A DNA stretch of 21,435 nucleotides. It comes from a virus. How positions within the stretch are numbered: the first letter of the stretch is position 1; every line of letters begins with the position of its first letter. A model generated the notes under the pieces. That model saw nothing but the letters and a program-made list of their open reading frames with translations, was not told the DNA's origin and made no database searches. This document shows, piece after piece, positions 14,447 through 20,501 of this stretch. The translations under genes were made by a program, and so were the position numbers. The stretch is taken from positions 1-21,435 of the IMG/VR virus record IMGVR_UViG_3300036768_001154; one strand, written 5' to 3'.

Positions 14447-14701
14447 ATGGAACTGAAGCAGTATTTGAGGCAGCTCGACCCATCCGCGCGACCGTTGTTC
14501 GCAAAGCGCTGCGGAACGACCTACGCGTACCTGAAGCAGGTGGCTAATCGCAAGAAGCCATGCTCTGAAACTTTGGCGATGAACATCGATATGGAGTCGG
14601 GCGGATTGGTGCCCGTGGAGACTATGCGGCCCGATCTCATTAAGCAGTGGGCATGGATCCGCCGGGATCGCCACGAGCATGGGGCGGAGCAAGCCGCATG
14701 A
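14447..14701 (+). CDS. YdaS/Cro-like helix-turn-helix regulator
   Basis: An 84-residue protein, MELKQYLRQLDPSARPLFAK then RCGTTYAYLKQVANRKKPCS, with the helix-turn-helix of YdaS/Cro-like phage regulators (residues about 13-35) followed by LAMNIDMESGGLVPVETMRP. This pattern (FAKRxGxxxxYLxQVANxxxxxxxxLAxxIExxSGGxVxxxxxRPD) is common in phage Cro-type proteins. It is the first rightward early gene and is expected to bind the ATAACC-N4-GGTTAT operators. No ribosome site is seen and the promoter -10 box ends eight bases before the ATG, so the mRNA is probably leaderless. An upstream in-frame start at 14315 would cover the promoter and is rejected. Confidence 0.8.
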   Translation: MELKQYLRQLDPSARPLFAKRCGTTYAYLKQVANRKKPCSETLAMNIDMESGGLVPVETMRPDLIKQWAWIRRDRHEHGAEQAA

Positions 14702-14847
14702 CGCTGCCGGCGCGGGTGGCGCTAGTGGCGGCCCTGGTCGCTTTGTACGGATGGCTTGGTGCGATCTGGGCGGCGGAGGCGGCCGCATTTGAGCGGCGGT
14801 GCTGCGCGGCCGTGATCGGGATCGCGATACGGGCGGCGCTGGTTTAG
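14698..14847 (+). CDS. Small membrane protein
   Basis: A 49-residue protein starting MTLPARVALVAALVALYGWL whose ATG overlaps the stop of the regulator (ATGA). It has one clear membrane segment (about residues 5-27) and a second hydrophobic part with a CC pair. The function is unknown; it could be a membrane inhibitor of superinfection or of the host. Confidence 0.5.
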   Translation: MTLPARVALVAALVALYGWLGAIWAAEAAAFERRCCAAVIGIAIRAALV

Positions 14848-14871
14848 TGGCTGGGGTGAGGAGACTGGCAG

Positions 14872-14958
14872 ATGTTTGCTGTGCTGGGGTGGATCGCCGT
14901 CCTATGGCTGGTCGGGTCTTGTTGGTGGTTTTTCTGGGCTCTTGCCCGAGATTTGTAG
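14872..14958 (+). CDS. 28-residue membrane peptide
   Basis: MFAVLGWIAVLWLVGSCWWF then FWALARDL: a tryptophan-rich single membrane span with GAGGAG nine bases upstream of the ATG. It ends six bases before the tRNA-like element. It is too short for homology; the start context supports it as a real micro-gene. Confidence 0.5.
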   Translation: MFAVLGWIAVLWLVGSCWWFFWALARDL

Positions 14959-14963
14959 GTTTT

Positions 14964-15034
14964 TGCGGAGTAGCGCCGTGGTAGCACGGCAGTATCATCA
15001 GCTACATGTCGCGGGTTCGATTCCCGCATCCGCT
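14964..15034 (+). tRNA. tRNA-like cloverleaf, anticodon CAU (Met-type)
   Basis: A 71-base cloverleaf can be drawn: acceptor 14964-14970/15028-15034 with five internal pairs GCGGA/TCCGC; TA at positions 8-9; D arm GCGC/GCAC with loop CGTGGTA; anticodon arm GCAGT/GCTAC with loop ATCATCA (U33, then CAT); a 5-base variable loop ATGTC; and a perfect T arm GCGGG-TTCGATT-CCCGC. Mismatches at acceptor 1-72 and 7-66, one C-A in the D stem and one C-A in the anticodon stem, and C at position 37 make it weaker than a normal tRNA. No CCA is encoded. It may be functional, or a decayed or mimic tRNA. Confidence 0.6.
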
Positions 15035-15044
15035 TTCATGTTTC

Positions 15045-15105
15045 GCGCGCCTTGCCCGGAGTTCTCCTCCTCGGCTCCGGGCTCTAGCCGGCGCGCTTCC
15101 TTTTC
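15045..15105 (+). terminator. Two-part long hairpin with T-rich tail
   Basis: Outer stem GCGCGCC (15045-15051) with GGCGCGC (15090-15096); inner stem GCCCGGAG (15054-15061) with CTCCGGGC (15075-15082); then TTCCTTTT. It lies directly behind the tRNA-like element and could end or process its transcript. Confidence 0.55.
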
Positions 15106-15118
15106 GTTGCTCCTCCTC

Positions 15119-15135
15119 GCGGGCATGGTGCCCGC
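15119..15135 (+). other. Short perfect hairpin
   Basis: GCGGGCA-TGG-TGCCCGC, seven pairs with a three-base loop, between two terminator-like hairpins. It may be part of a structured RNA continuing from the tRNA-like element. Confidence 0.4.
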
Positions 15136-15140
15136 CTTGT

Positions 15141-15168
15141 CCGGGCGTGTGATGCGCCCGGTTTTTTT
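15141..15168 (+). terminator. Rho-independent terminator of the rightward early transcript
   Basis: CCGGGCG-TGTGATG-CGCCCGG is followed directly by TTTTTTT. It separates the regulator and small-peptide genes from the replication genes, the position of lambda tR1, so replication genes would need read-through or another promoter. Confidence 0.85.
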
Positions 15169-15233
15169 CCAAAATTCCGTCGATGCGCGCGAACGCGCTA
15201 GGCAGACCTTTCTATCGTGGCGGGCTGTGAAGG

Positions 15234-15353
15234 ATGGCCAACGTCATTCCGTTTCCGGCGCCGACGCCTGAGCCCGAGGGCCAATGGAGTTCCTGTGCGG
15301 CTCAGCGCCTATTGTGCGGGCATGAGTGGGTGGTGGTGCGTCGTGCGACGTGA
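15234..15353 (+). CDS. Small phage protein, apparently truncated zinc-ribbon type
   Basis: A 39-residue protein, MANVIPFPAPTPEPEGQW then SSCAAQRLLCGHEWVVVRRA. The start (M-N-V-I-P-F-P...P) and the CxxCGHEW-like segment resemble a common phage zinc-ribbon protein which normally continues with a second Cys pair; here only one side (Cys...CGHEW) is kept and the frame stops. It overlaps the next gene in another frame, so it may be a truncated relic. Confidence 0.4.
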   Translation: MANVIPFPAPTPEPEGQWSSCAAQRLLCGHEWVVVRRAT

Positions 15354-15537
15354 GAAAGGGGCCAATGGCCGGTGCCGGACGTTCGACGAGCTGGTCGCGC
15401 TGGGAGAATCGCGCGGCTATGCGGCCCCGGAGAAGTGGGCGAAGTTTGTACTGGCGGGCCGGGCGCGGCGCGCTGCTCGGTTCGGGTTGTTGCGTAATCG
15501 ATTGAGGGGGAACCCGATGACATACCGTTCCGATTAG
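15295..15537 (+). CDS. Hypothetical small protein
   Basis: An 80-residue protein read from GTG 15295 with GGAG five bases upstream; ATG 15322 is an alternative. Residues about 29-60 (CRTFDELVALGESRGYAAPE then KWAKFVLAGR) look like a genuine amphipathic helical protein. It overlaps the preceding small gene and is followed by about 170 bases without a clear gene. The function is unknown. Confidence 0.45.
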   Translation: MRLSAYCAGMSGWWCVVRREKGANGRCRTFDELVALGESRGYAAPEKWAKFVLAGRARRAARFGLLRNRLRGNPMTYRSD

Positions 15538-15704
15538 CCGCTGAGGGCGGTTTACATTGCCGTTTGGCCGGGGGCCGGCGGCGGCTCAGGCAAGGTCTTG
15601 GGCGAGATTCCTGACGTTTTCCATGGGTTGGGGTTGTTTTGCCGTGAGCAAGGCGGATTGCCATGGGATGCGCGGGGTTGGGGACTTTTTACGAGGAGAA
15701 AACG

Positions 15705-15779
15705 ATGAGCAATGAGACAAGGTGGGCTAGTAACGGCGAACGGGATGATTCAGATCAATCAGTGAGGACATTGTCATGA
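15705..15779 (+). CDS. 24-residue leader peptide coupled to the replication gene
   Basis: MSNETRWASNGERDDSDQSV then RTLS, with GAGGAG six bases before its ATG. Its TGA overlaps the next ATG (ATGA), so ribosomes ending here would restart on the replication gene, which has no clear ribosome site of its own. It is probably a translational-coupling peptide. Confidence 0.5.
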   Translation: MSNETRWASNGERDDSDQSVRTLS

Positions 15780-16621
15780 TCATTCGAACGGCCCGGACAC
15801 AGGGCTTTACGGTGGTGGCCAACAGTCTGATCGAGGATGCTTCGTTGGGCTGGGATGCGCTGGGGCTGCTGGTGTATCTGCTGAGCAAGCCGGATCACTG
15901 GCAGATCAAGCCGGCGACACTGGCGAAACAGCGCAACGCGGGGAAGGACAAGATTTATTCGATGTTGAAGCAGTTGCGCGAGGCGGGCTATGTCACGTTT
16001 CGCAAGTATGCGTCGGGGCATACGGATTGGCTGGTGTTCGACACGAAACAGGACTGGGCTGATGGCTCTGGGAATCCTCCCGATTTGGCGGATGAGAGCA
16101 GCACGCCTGATCCGGAAAAGCCAGGTCTTGAAAGCCCAGACCGGGCTTTTCCGGACGACAAAGAAGTAAATACTGAAACAGCAGTAAGAACTGAAAGAGC
16201 AACAAAGACTGAACAAATAACACCCCCTTCCCCCTCACGAAAAATCGCTGCCGACGACGTAGTGGCGGTGTTCGACTACTGGCGGTCAAAAACGGGCCAC
16301 ACGAACGCCAAGCTGTGCGCCAAGCGGCGGCGCTTGATCGCGGCGAGGTTGCGGGAGGGGTATTCGGCGGCCGATCTGTGCCAGGCGATAGACGGCAATC
16401 AGGCCAGCCCGTTCCACCAGGGTGAAAACGAGCACGGGCGGGTGTTTGATGCGATCGAGCTGATCTTCCGCAGCGCGGAGAAGGTAGACGGGTTCATCAA
16501 GTGTTTGTCAGCCCCAAAACGGGCAAGGAGTTCGGGCAATGGCGGGTTACGAGGCTATGCAGGATCGGGCGGAAATTGGCGGGACCGGGTATTTGCCGAC
16601 GACCCCTACCCCGAGTTCTGA
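15776..16621 (+). CDS. Phage replication-initiator-like protein (winged helix)
   Basis: A 281-residue protein. The N-terminal half (about 5-90: GFTVVANSLIEDASLGWDAL, LGLLVYLLSKPDHWQIKPATL, KIYSMLKQLREAGYVTF) is the winged helix-turn-helix seen in many phage replisome-organiser (O-like) proteins, here also resembling plasmid-type initiators. A linker rich in Thr, Glu and Pro (about 95-155) is followed by a second helical domain with VFDYWRSKTGHTNAKLCAKR and a glycine-rich tail. It is expected to bind the phage origin and recruit the helicase loader encoded next. The start overlaps the leader-peptide stop. Confidence 0.75.
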   Translation: MIIRTARTQGFTVVANSLIEDASLGWDALGLLVYLLSKPDHWQIKPATLAKQRNAGKDKIYSMLKQLREAGYVTFRKYASGHTDWLVFDTKQDWADGSGNPPDLADESSTPDPEKPGLESPDRAFPDDKEVNTETAVRTERATKTEQITPPSPSRKIAADDVVAVFDYWRSKTGHTNAKLCAKRRRLIAARLREGYSAADLCQAIDGNQASPFHQGENEHGRVFDAIELIFRSAEKVDGFIKCLSAPKRARSSGNGGLRGYAGSGGNWRDRVFADDPYPEF

Positions 16622-17222
16622 GCCGCAGGAAGACCCGCTGAAGCCGGTGATCCGGGCGATGTTCGATGCGCTATCGGCCGATTACGGGGATCGGTTTCTG
16701 TCGCAGTTCCGCGGGCCGGGTGCGTCGAAGCCGAATGCCTGGAAATACCGGATGCTGGCGTTGCTCAAGGGGATTTCACCGGCCGCCGTGGTGGAGGGTT
16801 TCGAGCAATGCTGCGCAGAGCATCCGGAGTTTCCGCCGACGGCGCGGTCGATTGCGGATGCGGCGAAGCGCCGTGCGGCGGAGATAGCGAACCTGGAGCG
16901 GCAGCAGGCTGAAGCGAACCGGCGGGCGATGTTAGCAGCACCCGCGGAGTTGGCCTGCGAAGCGGGCCAAGCTCGGATTTTGCAGATGCGTCGCGAGGCG
17001 TTCGCTCGGGCGGCGGAAGGCGGGGAAGAGGGCCGGGCACAGCGACTGAAGGCGGCGCTGGCGGAGCATGAAGCGATTCTGCGGGCGTCTGGGGTGTTGC
17101 GGCGGACTGATGCGGCGGCAATGAAGCTGTGTGCGGTGGCAGGGTGCGATCGGCCGGGGACGGTGGCGCATTCAACGCGGCCGGAGTTGTGGTTGTGTTC
17201 CGAGCATGGGCGGAGGCGGTGA
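16539..17222 (+). CDS. Protein in the helicase-loader position, C-terminal zinc-binding cluster
   Basis: A 227-residue protein starting MAGYEAMQDRAEIGG, with AAGGAG nine bases before ATG 16539. The first part is proline-rich; residues about 35-110 (DPLKPVIRAMFDALSADYGD then RFLSQF, and WKYRMLALLKGISPAAVVEG) resemble the loader-type (P-like) replication proteins of phages. A long Ala/Arg/Glu helix follows. It ends in CAVAGCDRP...LWLCSEHGRRR, a likely zinc site with C-x4-C and C-x2-H. Overlap with the initiator gene by 83 bases and the position behind it support a role in helicase loading. Confidence 0.6.
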   Translation: MAGYEAMQDRAEIGGTGYLPTTPTPSSEPQEDPLKPVIRAMFDALSADYGDRFLSQFRGPGASKPNAWKYRMLALLKGISPAAVVEGFEQCCAEHPEFPPTARSIADAAKRRAAEIANLERQQAEANRRAMLAAPAELACEAGQARILQMRREAFARAAEGGEEGRAQRLKAALAEHEAILRASGVLRRTDAAAMKLCAVAGCDRPGTVAHSTRPELWLCSEHGRRR

Positions 17223-17761
17223 TGTGTGTGTTCGAGGCGATATCTCGGCGGCTGAATGTACAGAATCAGCGCATGGGGTTGATAGGGCGGGGCCAAGGTG
17301 GCCTGGGCCTGAGCGCGGCGGAGGTTTCGGCGATGCTGGCTGGACTGCCGACACCGGTACAGGCGCTGGTGCTGGCGAAGGTCACCGGTGACCGGGCATC
17401 GATGAGCTATCTGAAGTCTGCGCTGATGGCCGAAGTGGGCGATCTGGCGCGCAAGCGGGAGTGGAAGGTCGGGAATGCCACGGGTCGCCTGGATCGCCTA
17501 GGGGAGCTAGTGCGGCTGGAGCGATTGGCGGAACTGGTGCGGGATGATCTGGCGCTTGACCGGGTGCGTTCGGGGTCTGAGGCAGTTAACCGGGTGGCGG
17601 GACGGTATTGGCCGGATGCCAGGCGTATCGAGTTTTTAGGGCTTGATAAGGCGTCGTGGATCCGGACCTGGCGGTTCCGGTATGGGGATTTGCTGCGCAT
17701 TGGGCAAGATTGGGAGGCGCAAGCTCGGGTGCATTTGGGGCGGGAGTATTTTGGGCGGTAG
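17222..17761 (+). CDS. Hypothetical protein, last phage gene before the csf locus
   Basis: A 179-residue protein from ATG 17222 overlapping the preceding stop (TGATG). It is rich in Arg and Leu and helical, with LSAAEVSAMLAGLPTPVQAL, a run of LxRLxxLVRLERLAELV, and WIRTWRFRYGDLLRIGQDW near the end. The Arg-rich helical character and the place just behind the replication genes are those of a late antiterminator or DNA-binding protein, but no signature is seen. The stop is five bases before the csf1 start, so transcription probably continues into the CRISPR locus. Confidence 0.5.
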   Translation: MCVFEAISRRLNVQNQRMGLIGRGQGGLGLSAAEVSAMLAGLPTPVQALVLAKVTGDRASMSYLKSALMAEVGDLARKREWKVGNATGRLDRLGELVRLERLAELVRDDLALDRVRSGSEAVNRVAGRYWPDARRIEFLGLDKASWIRTWRFRYGDLLRIGQDWEAQARVHLGREYFGR

Positions 17762-17766
17762 GACCG

Positions 17767-18573
17767 ATGATGTCGCACACATCCCTTATGCACGCCGCTG
17801 CTGGCCATCCGGCCCACGGTCTTGAGGCGTCACCCTCCGACAATGGTGTGTGCGCCACCTGCGGCGCATCGATTGACGCTGGCGTGCCGATATCCGCCAT
17901 CGAGACGCCAACCACGTCCGGCCACGCCGATCTTTTCCGCTTCGGCGGGCATCACGTGTGCGATGCCTGCGCCTGGCTCTTTGGTGCTGGCAAGGGCAGG
18001 CCCGGCAACGTCGTCGCCATCCCGCAGCGCCTGGAATACACCGTCATCAGCCTGGAGTCTGTCGTCGAGGACAAACGCCCGTGGCTGACCGTGCTGCGCG
18101 AGCTGGCCGAGATGCCCGCAGACACGCCAGCGACCGGCATCATGACTACCGACGTCAAGCCGCGCCTGTGGCACCGCTGCCGACGGGCGACGATAGGCCG
18201 CTTCGGCCTCTACGTGCACGCGCCTGAGTACGACGTAAGCGAGTGGCGCGATTTCGACCTGCCTGCCTGCCTGGCCGTGATCGATCTGATGCTCGCGCCG
18301 CTGCGCGCGGGCTTTGCCAAGGCCAGCGTGTATCACGGCCTGCTGTGCGACTACGCGCGCGCCCGCCGCGATCTGCCGCAGGTCATGGCGTGGGACGCGG
18401 CGCTGTCGATCCACCGCCAGCAGCCGCATTTTTTGCCAGCATTGATCGCCGCTGGCGTCACCAAAGGAGAGAAGACCGATGACAAACCCGCTGCAAGACC
18501 TGTTGTCCACGCTCAGCCCGCCTCAGCAGGCGGCCATCCAGCTGATCAAACTCAGCTTGGACTGTTTCAATAG
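17767..18573 (+). CDS. csf1: Csf1-like type IV large subunit with zinc finger
   Basis: A 268-residue protein. A four-cysteine zinc finger is visible: Cys29 and Cys32 (CATC) pair with Cys65 and Cys68 (CDAC), separated by about 32 residues, as in the Csf1 (Cas8-like) proteins of type IV CRISPR effectors. The rest is mixed alpha/beta with WLTVLRELAEMPADTPATG, LWHRCRRATIGRFGLYVHA and a long helical C-terminus. It would cap the backbone and contact target DNA. Its start lies five bases after the previous stop; ATG 17767 or 17770 could be used, and AGGA suits 17770 better. The last 31 codons overlap the next gene and end TQLGLFQ. The assignment rests on the zinc finger plus the following csf genes. 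Confidence 0.8.
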   Translation: MMSHTSLMHAAAGHPAHGLEASPSDNGVCATCGASIDAGVPISAIETPTTSGHADLFRFGGHHVCDACAWLFGAGKGRPGNVVAIPQRLEYTVISLESVVEDKRPWLTVLRELAEMPADTPATGIMTTDVKPRLWHRCRRATIGRFGLYVHAPEYDVSEWRDFDLPACLAVIDLMLAPLRAGFAKASVYHGLLCDYARARRDLPQVMAWDAALSIHRQQPHFLPALIAAGVTKGEKTDDKPAARPVVHAQPASAGGHPADQTQLGLFQ

Positions 18574-18931
18574 CGCCGATGGCGCCGGCCTGTTCGGTGG
18601 CGCCGAGCGCTATAACGTGCTGGCCGGGCGCGTCGAAATCTGCGCTGTGCAGGCGGACAGTCTGCCGCGCTTCTGGGCACTCCTGCTGCGCAGGATGCAG
18701 TGGCCCGTCCCGCCGAAGGCGGCAGATGCAGCGATCCTCCAGGCCATCAGTGCGCCCGGCGCGCACGAGGTGCTGCGCGTGCTGGCGACCGAGACGGCCA
18801 GCGTCATCACCCTGGCACGCATGGCGCACGATCAAGACAAATCCGCGCGGCGCGCACTGCGGCAAGCCTTTGACCCGGAGACGGGAGAAATCGACGAACT
18901 CAACGACCCATTACCGGAGGGCCTCCTGTGA
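18479..18931 (+). CDS. cas11: Cas11-like small subunit of the type IV effector
   Basis: A 150-residue, almost entirely helical protein starting MTNPLQDLLSTLSPPQQAAI, with AGGAGAG upstream of ATG 18479. Helices such as LPRFWALLLRRMQW and HEVLRVLATETASVITLARM fit the small alpha-helical subunits (Cas11) that line the inner side of class 1 effectors. Small subunits diverge too far to be recognised by sequence alone, so the call comes from length, helical content and position between csf1 and csf2, as in type IV-B loci. It overlaps csf1 by 95 bases and csf2 by GTGA. Confidence 0.65.
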   Translation: MTNPLQDLLSTLSPPQQAAIQLIKLSLDCFNSADGAGLFGGAERYNVLAGRVEICAVQADSLPRFWALLLRRMQWPVPPKAADAAILQAISAPGAHEVLRVLATETASVITLARMAHDQDKSARRALRQAFDPETGEIDELNDPLPEGLL

Positions 18932-19767
18932 AATACCAAATCCTACTGCAAGCCGTCACCCCTATCAGCCACGGCGATACCGTGACCGGTGTCGACAACC
19001 ACACCAACACCCGCATATTCATGCGCCAGGGCATGTTGATCGACGGCAAGCCCGCGCGCGTTCCGTCGATCTCGGAGAATGCGCTGCGCAGCGTGATATT
19101 CCGCTACCCGCTGCATGACCATCTGCTGCGTGCCCTGGAGATCGAGCGCGGGCAGATGCCGCAGGCCGTGGTCAATCTGCTGTTCTCCGGCGGCAACATG
19201 GCGAGCGGTGCCAAAGCGCCAACCAACGAGATCGCGCTCGGGCACCAGGTCAAGCAGCTCTATCCGAGCATTGATCTGCTCGGCGGGGCCGTGGATTCAT
19301 TCATCCTGCCGCGCTCTCGGATGCGCCTGGCTGCGTGGCTGGTGGCGCGCGAGTACCTGCCCGCCTTGCGTCTGGTGGCCCCGGAGCTTGCCGACGAGGC
19401 CGCTGGCGTATCGGCCTACGACATGCTCACCGAGGAGACGCGCACGCGCGGCACCGGCAGCGAGTCGAGCGGCAACCAGATGCTCTATACCTACGAGACA
19501 CTGGCCGCTGGTGCCCAGCTGCTGCTGGAGGTGAGCCTGGACGCCCACACGCCAGCGGCAACGGCGTCAGCGGCGTCACATGCGCTGGCGTGCTGGGACG
19601 GCTACATCGGCGGTCAGTCGCGGCAAGGGCGTGGGCGGATGGAGGTCGTACGCGCCAACCTGGGCAGTACGGACGCCTACCTCGCGCACATCGACGCGTA
19701 CAGAGACGCCATGCGCGACGGGTTGGTGACGGGCAAGCTGGGCACGGAGCGGGTGCTGTGTCAGTAG
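18928..19767 (+). CDS. csf2: Csf2, Cas7-family backbone subunit
   Basis: A 279-residue RAMP-type protein starting at GTG 18928 (KYQILLQAVTPISHGDTVTG), a pattern of Csf2/Cas7: a first beta strand, then PISHG, and later IDGKPARVPSISENALRSVI. Further segments are GSESSGNQMLYTYETLAAGA and GYIGGQSRQGRGRMEVV near the end, the glycine-rich loop of RAMP folds. Copies of Csf2 polymerise along RNA to form the type IV filament. Start and stop are coupled to the genes on both sides. This is the clearest marker of the type IV locus. Confidence 0.88.
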   Translation: MKYQILLQAVTPISHGDTVTGVDNHTNTRIFMRQGMLIDGKPARVPSISENALRSVIFRYPLHDHLLRALEIERGQMPQAVVNLLFSGGNMASGAKAPTNEIALGHQVKQLYPSIDLLGGAVDSFILPRSRMRLAAWLVAREYLPALRLVAPELADEAAGVSAYDMLTEETRTRGTGSESSGNQMLYTYETLAAGAQLLLEVSLDAHTPAATASAASHALACWDGYIGGQSRQGRGRMEVVRANLGSTDAYLAHIDAYRDAMRDGLVTGKLGTERVLCQ

Positions 19768-20501
19768 ACTGGACACGCATCGGACCGTTGCCGCAGGTCT
19801 CGCCCTGGCGACACGGGCAGCGAACGCTATCATGGGAGCAGCGCCGCGACCAATACGCAGCCCTGCCCAAGATAGGACTGACGATCATCGCAGAGCTGGC
19901 GACGCCGGTCATCCCCGCCGAGCGGGACCGGACACACCTGGACGGCATCCTGTCGAGCGCGGCCATCACCGACCACCCTGCGCCAAGCGCGTGGGGTAAA
20001 GTCGCCATCGTCCCGCTGCCGCTCGACCTGCTGTGGGTCAGCCCGCGCGGCCTGCCGCTATGGTCCTGCACGCCGCTCGTGCCAGCGGATGATGCGCTGG
20101 CTGTGACCATCCGCGAGTATTGGCACAAACGCTACCCCACCGACCGCGCCGATTTTGGCGCCAAGCTGAGCGCCAACACCTCATCAGGCCGCTGGCGCGA
20201 GTACAGGATGCCGGTGGCGGCGCAGTCGGCAATCCGTCTCGTGGCGCTTGCCATCGGCCATGCCGCAGAGGTGCAGCGTCTGCTGGATGGCATTACGCAC
20301 ATCGGCAAAAAAGGCAGCATGGGCTATGGCCGCGTGCTGCGCTGGACGGTGACAGAGACGGCCGGCGTGACGCCCGATGACATCCTGTCGCGCCGTCCGG
20401 TACCGGTAGCATCCGGACTAAGGCAGGGTGACCCGTTGCCCCTGCGCGGCTGGACGCCGCCCTACTGGTACGCGCCGCACTGGGAGGACTGCGTAGGATG
20501 A
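19758..20501 (+). CDS. csf3: Csf3, Cas5-family subunit
   Basis: A 247-residue protein from GTG 19758, overlapping csf2 by ten bases. It begins VSVDWTRIGPLPQVSPWRHG, has LAATPVI-like strands (TIIAELATPVIPAERDRTHL), a core with FGAKLSANTSSGRWREYRMP, and the glycine-rich RAMP loop ITHIGKKGSMGYGRVLRWTV (about 183-200), the hallmark of Csf3/Cas5 proteins. Csf3 caps the 5' end of the guide in type IV effectors. With no cas6 nearby, whether it helps process any guide is unknown. It is coupled to the cysH-like gene by an ATGA overlap. Confidence 0.85.
   Translation: MSVDWTRIGPLPQVSPWRHGQRTLSWEQRRDQYAALPKIGLTIIAELATPVIPAERDRTHLDGILSSAAITDHPAPSAWGKVAIVPLPLDLLWVSPRGLPLWSCTPLVPADDALAVTIREYWHKRYPTDRADFGAKLSANTSSGRWREYRMPVAAQSAIRLVALAIGHAAEVQRLLDGITHIGKKGSMGYGRVLRWTVTETAGVTPDDILSRRPVPVASGLRQGDPLPLRGWTPPYWYAPHWEDCVG

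Noticed and set aside
15038-15271. A 77-residue frame starting just after the tRNA-like element
   Set aside because: It has no ribosome site and runs through three hairpins and a terminator.
19335-19757. An upstream extension of csf3
   Set aside because: It reads out of frame through csf2 with Arg/Gly-rich low-information sequence; GTG 19758 starts the recognisable protein.
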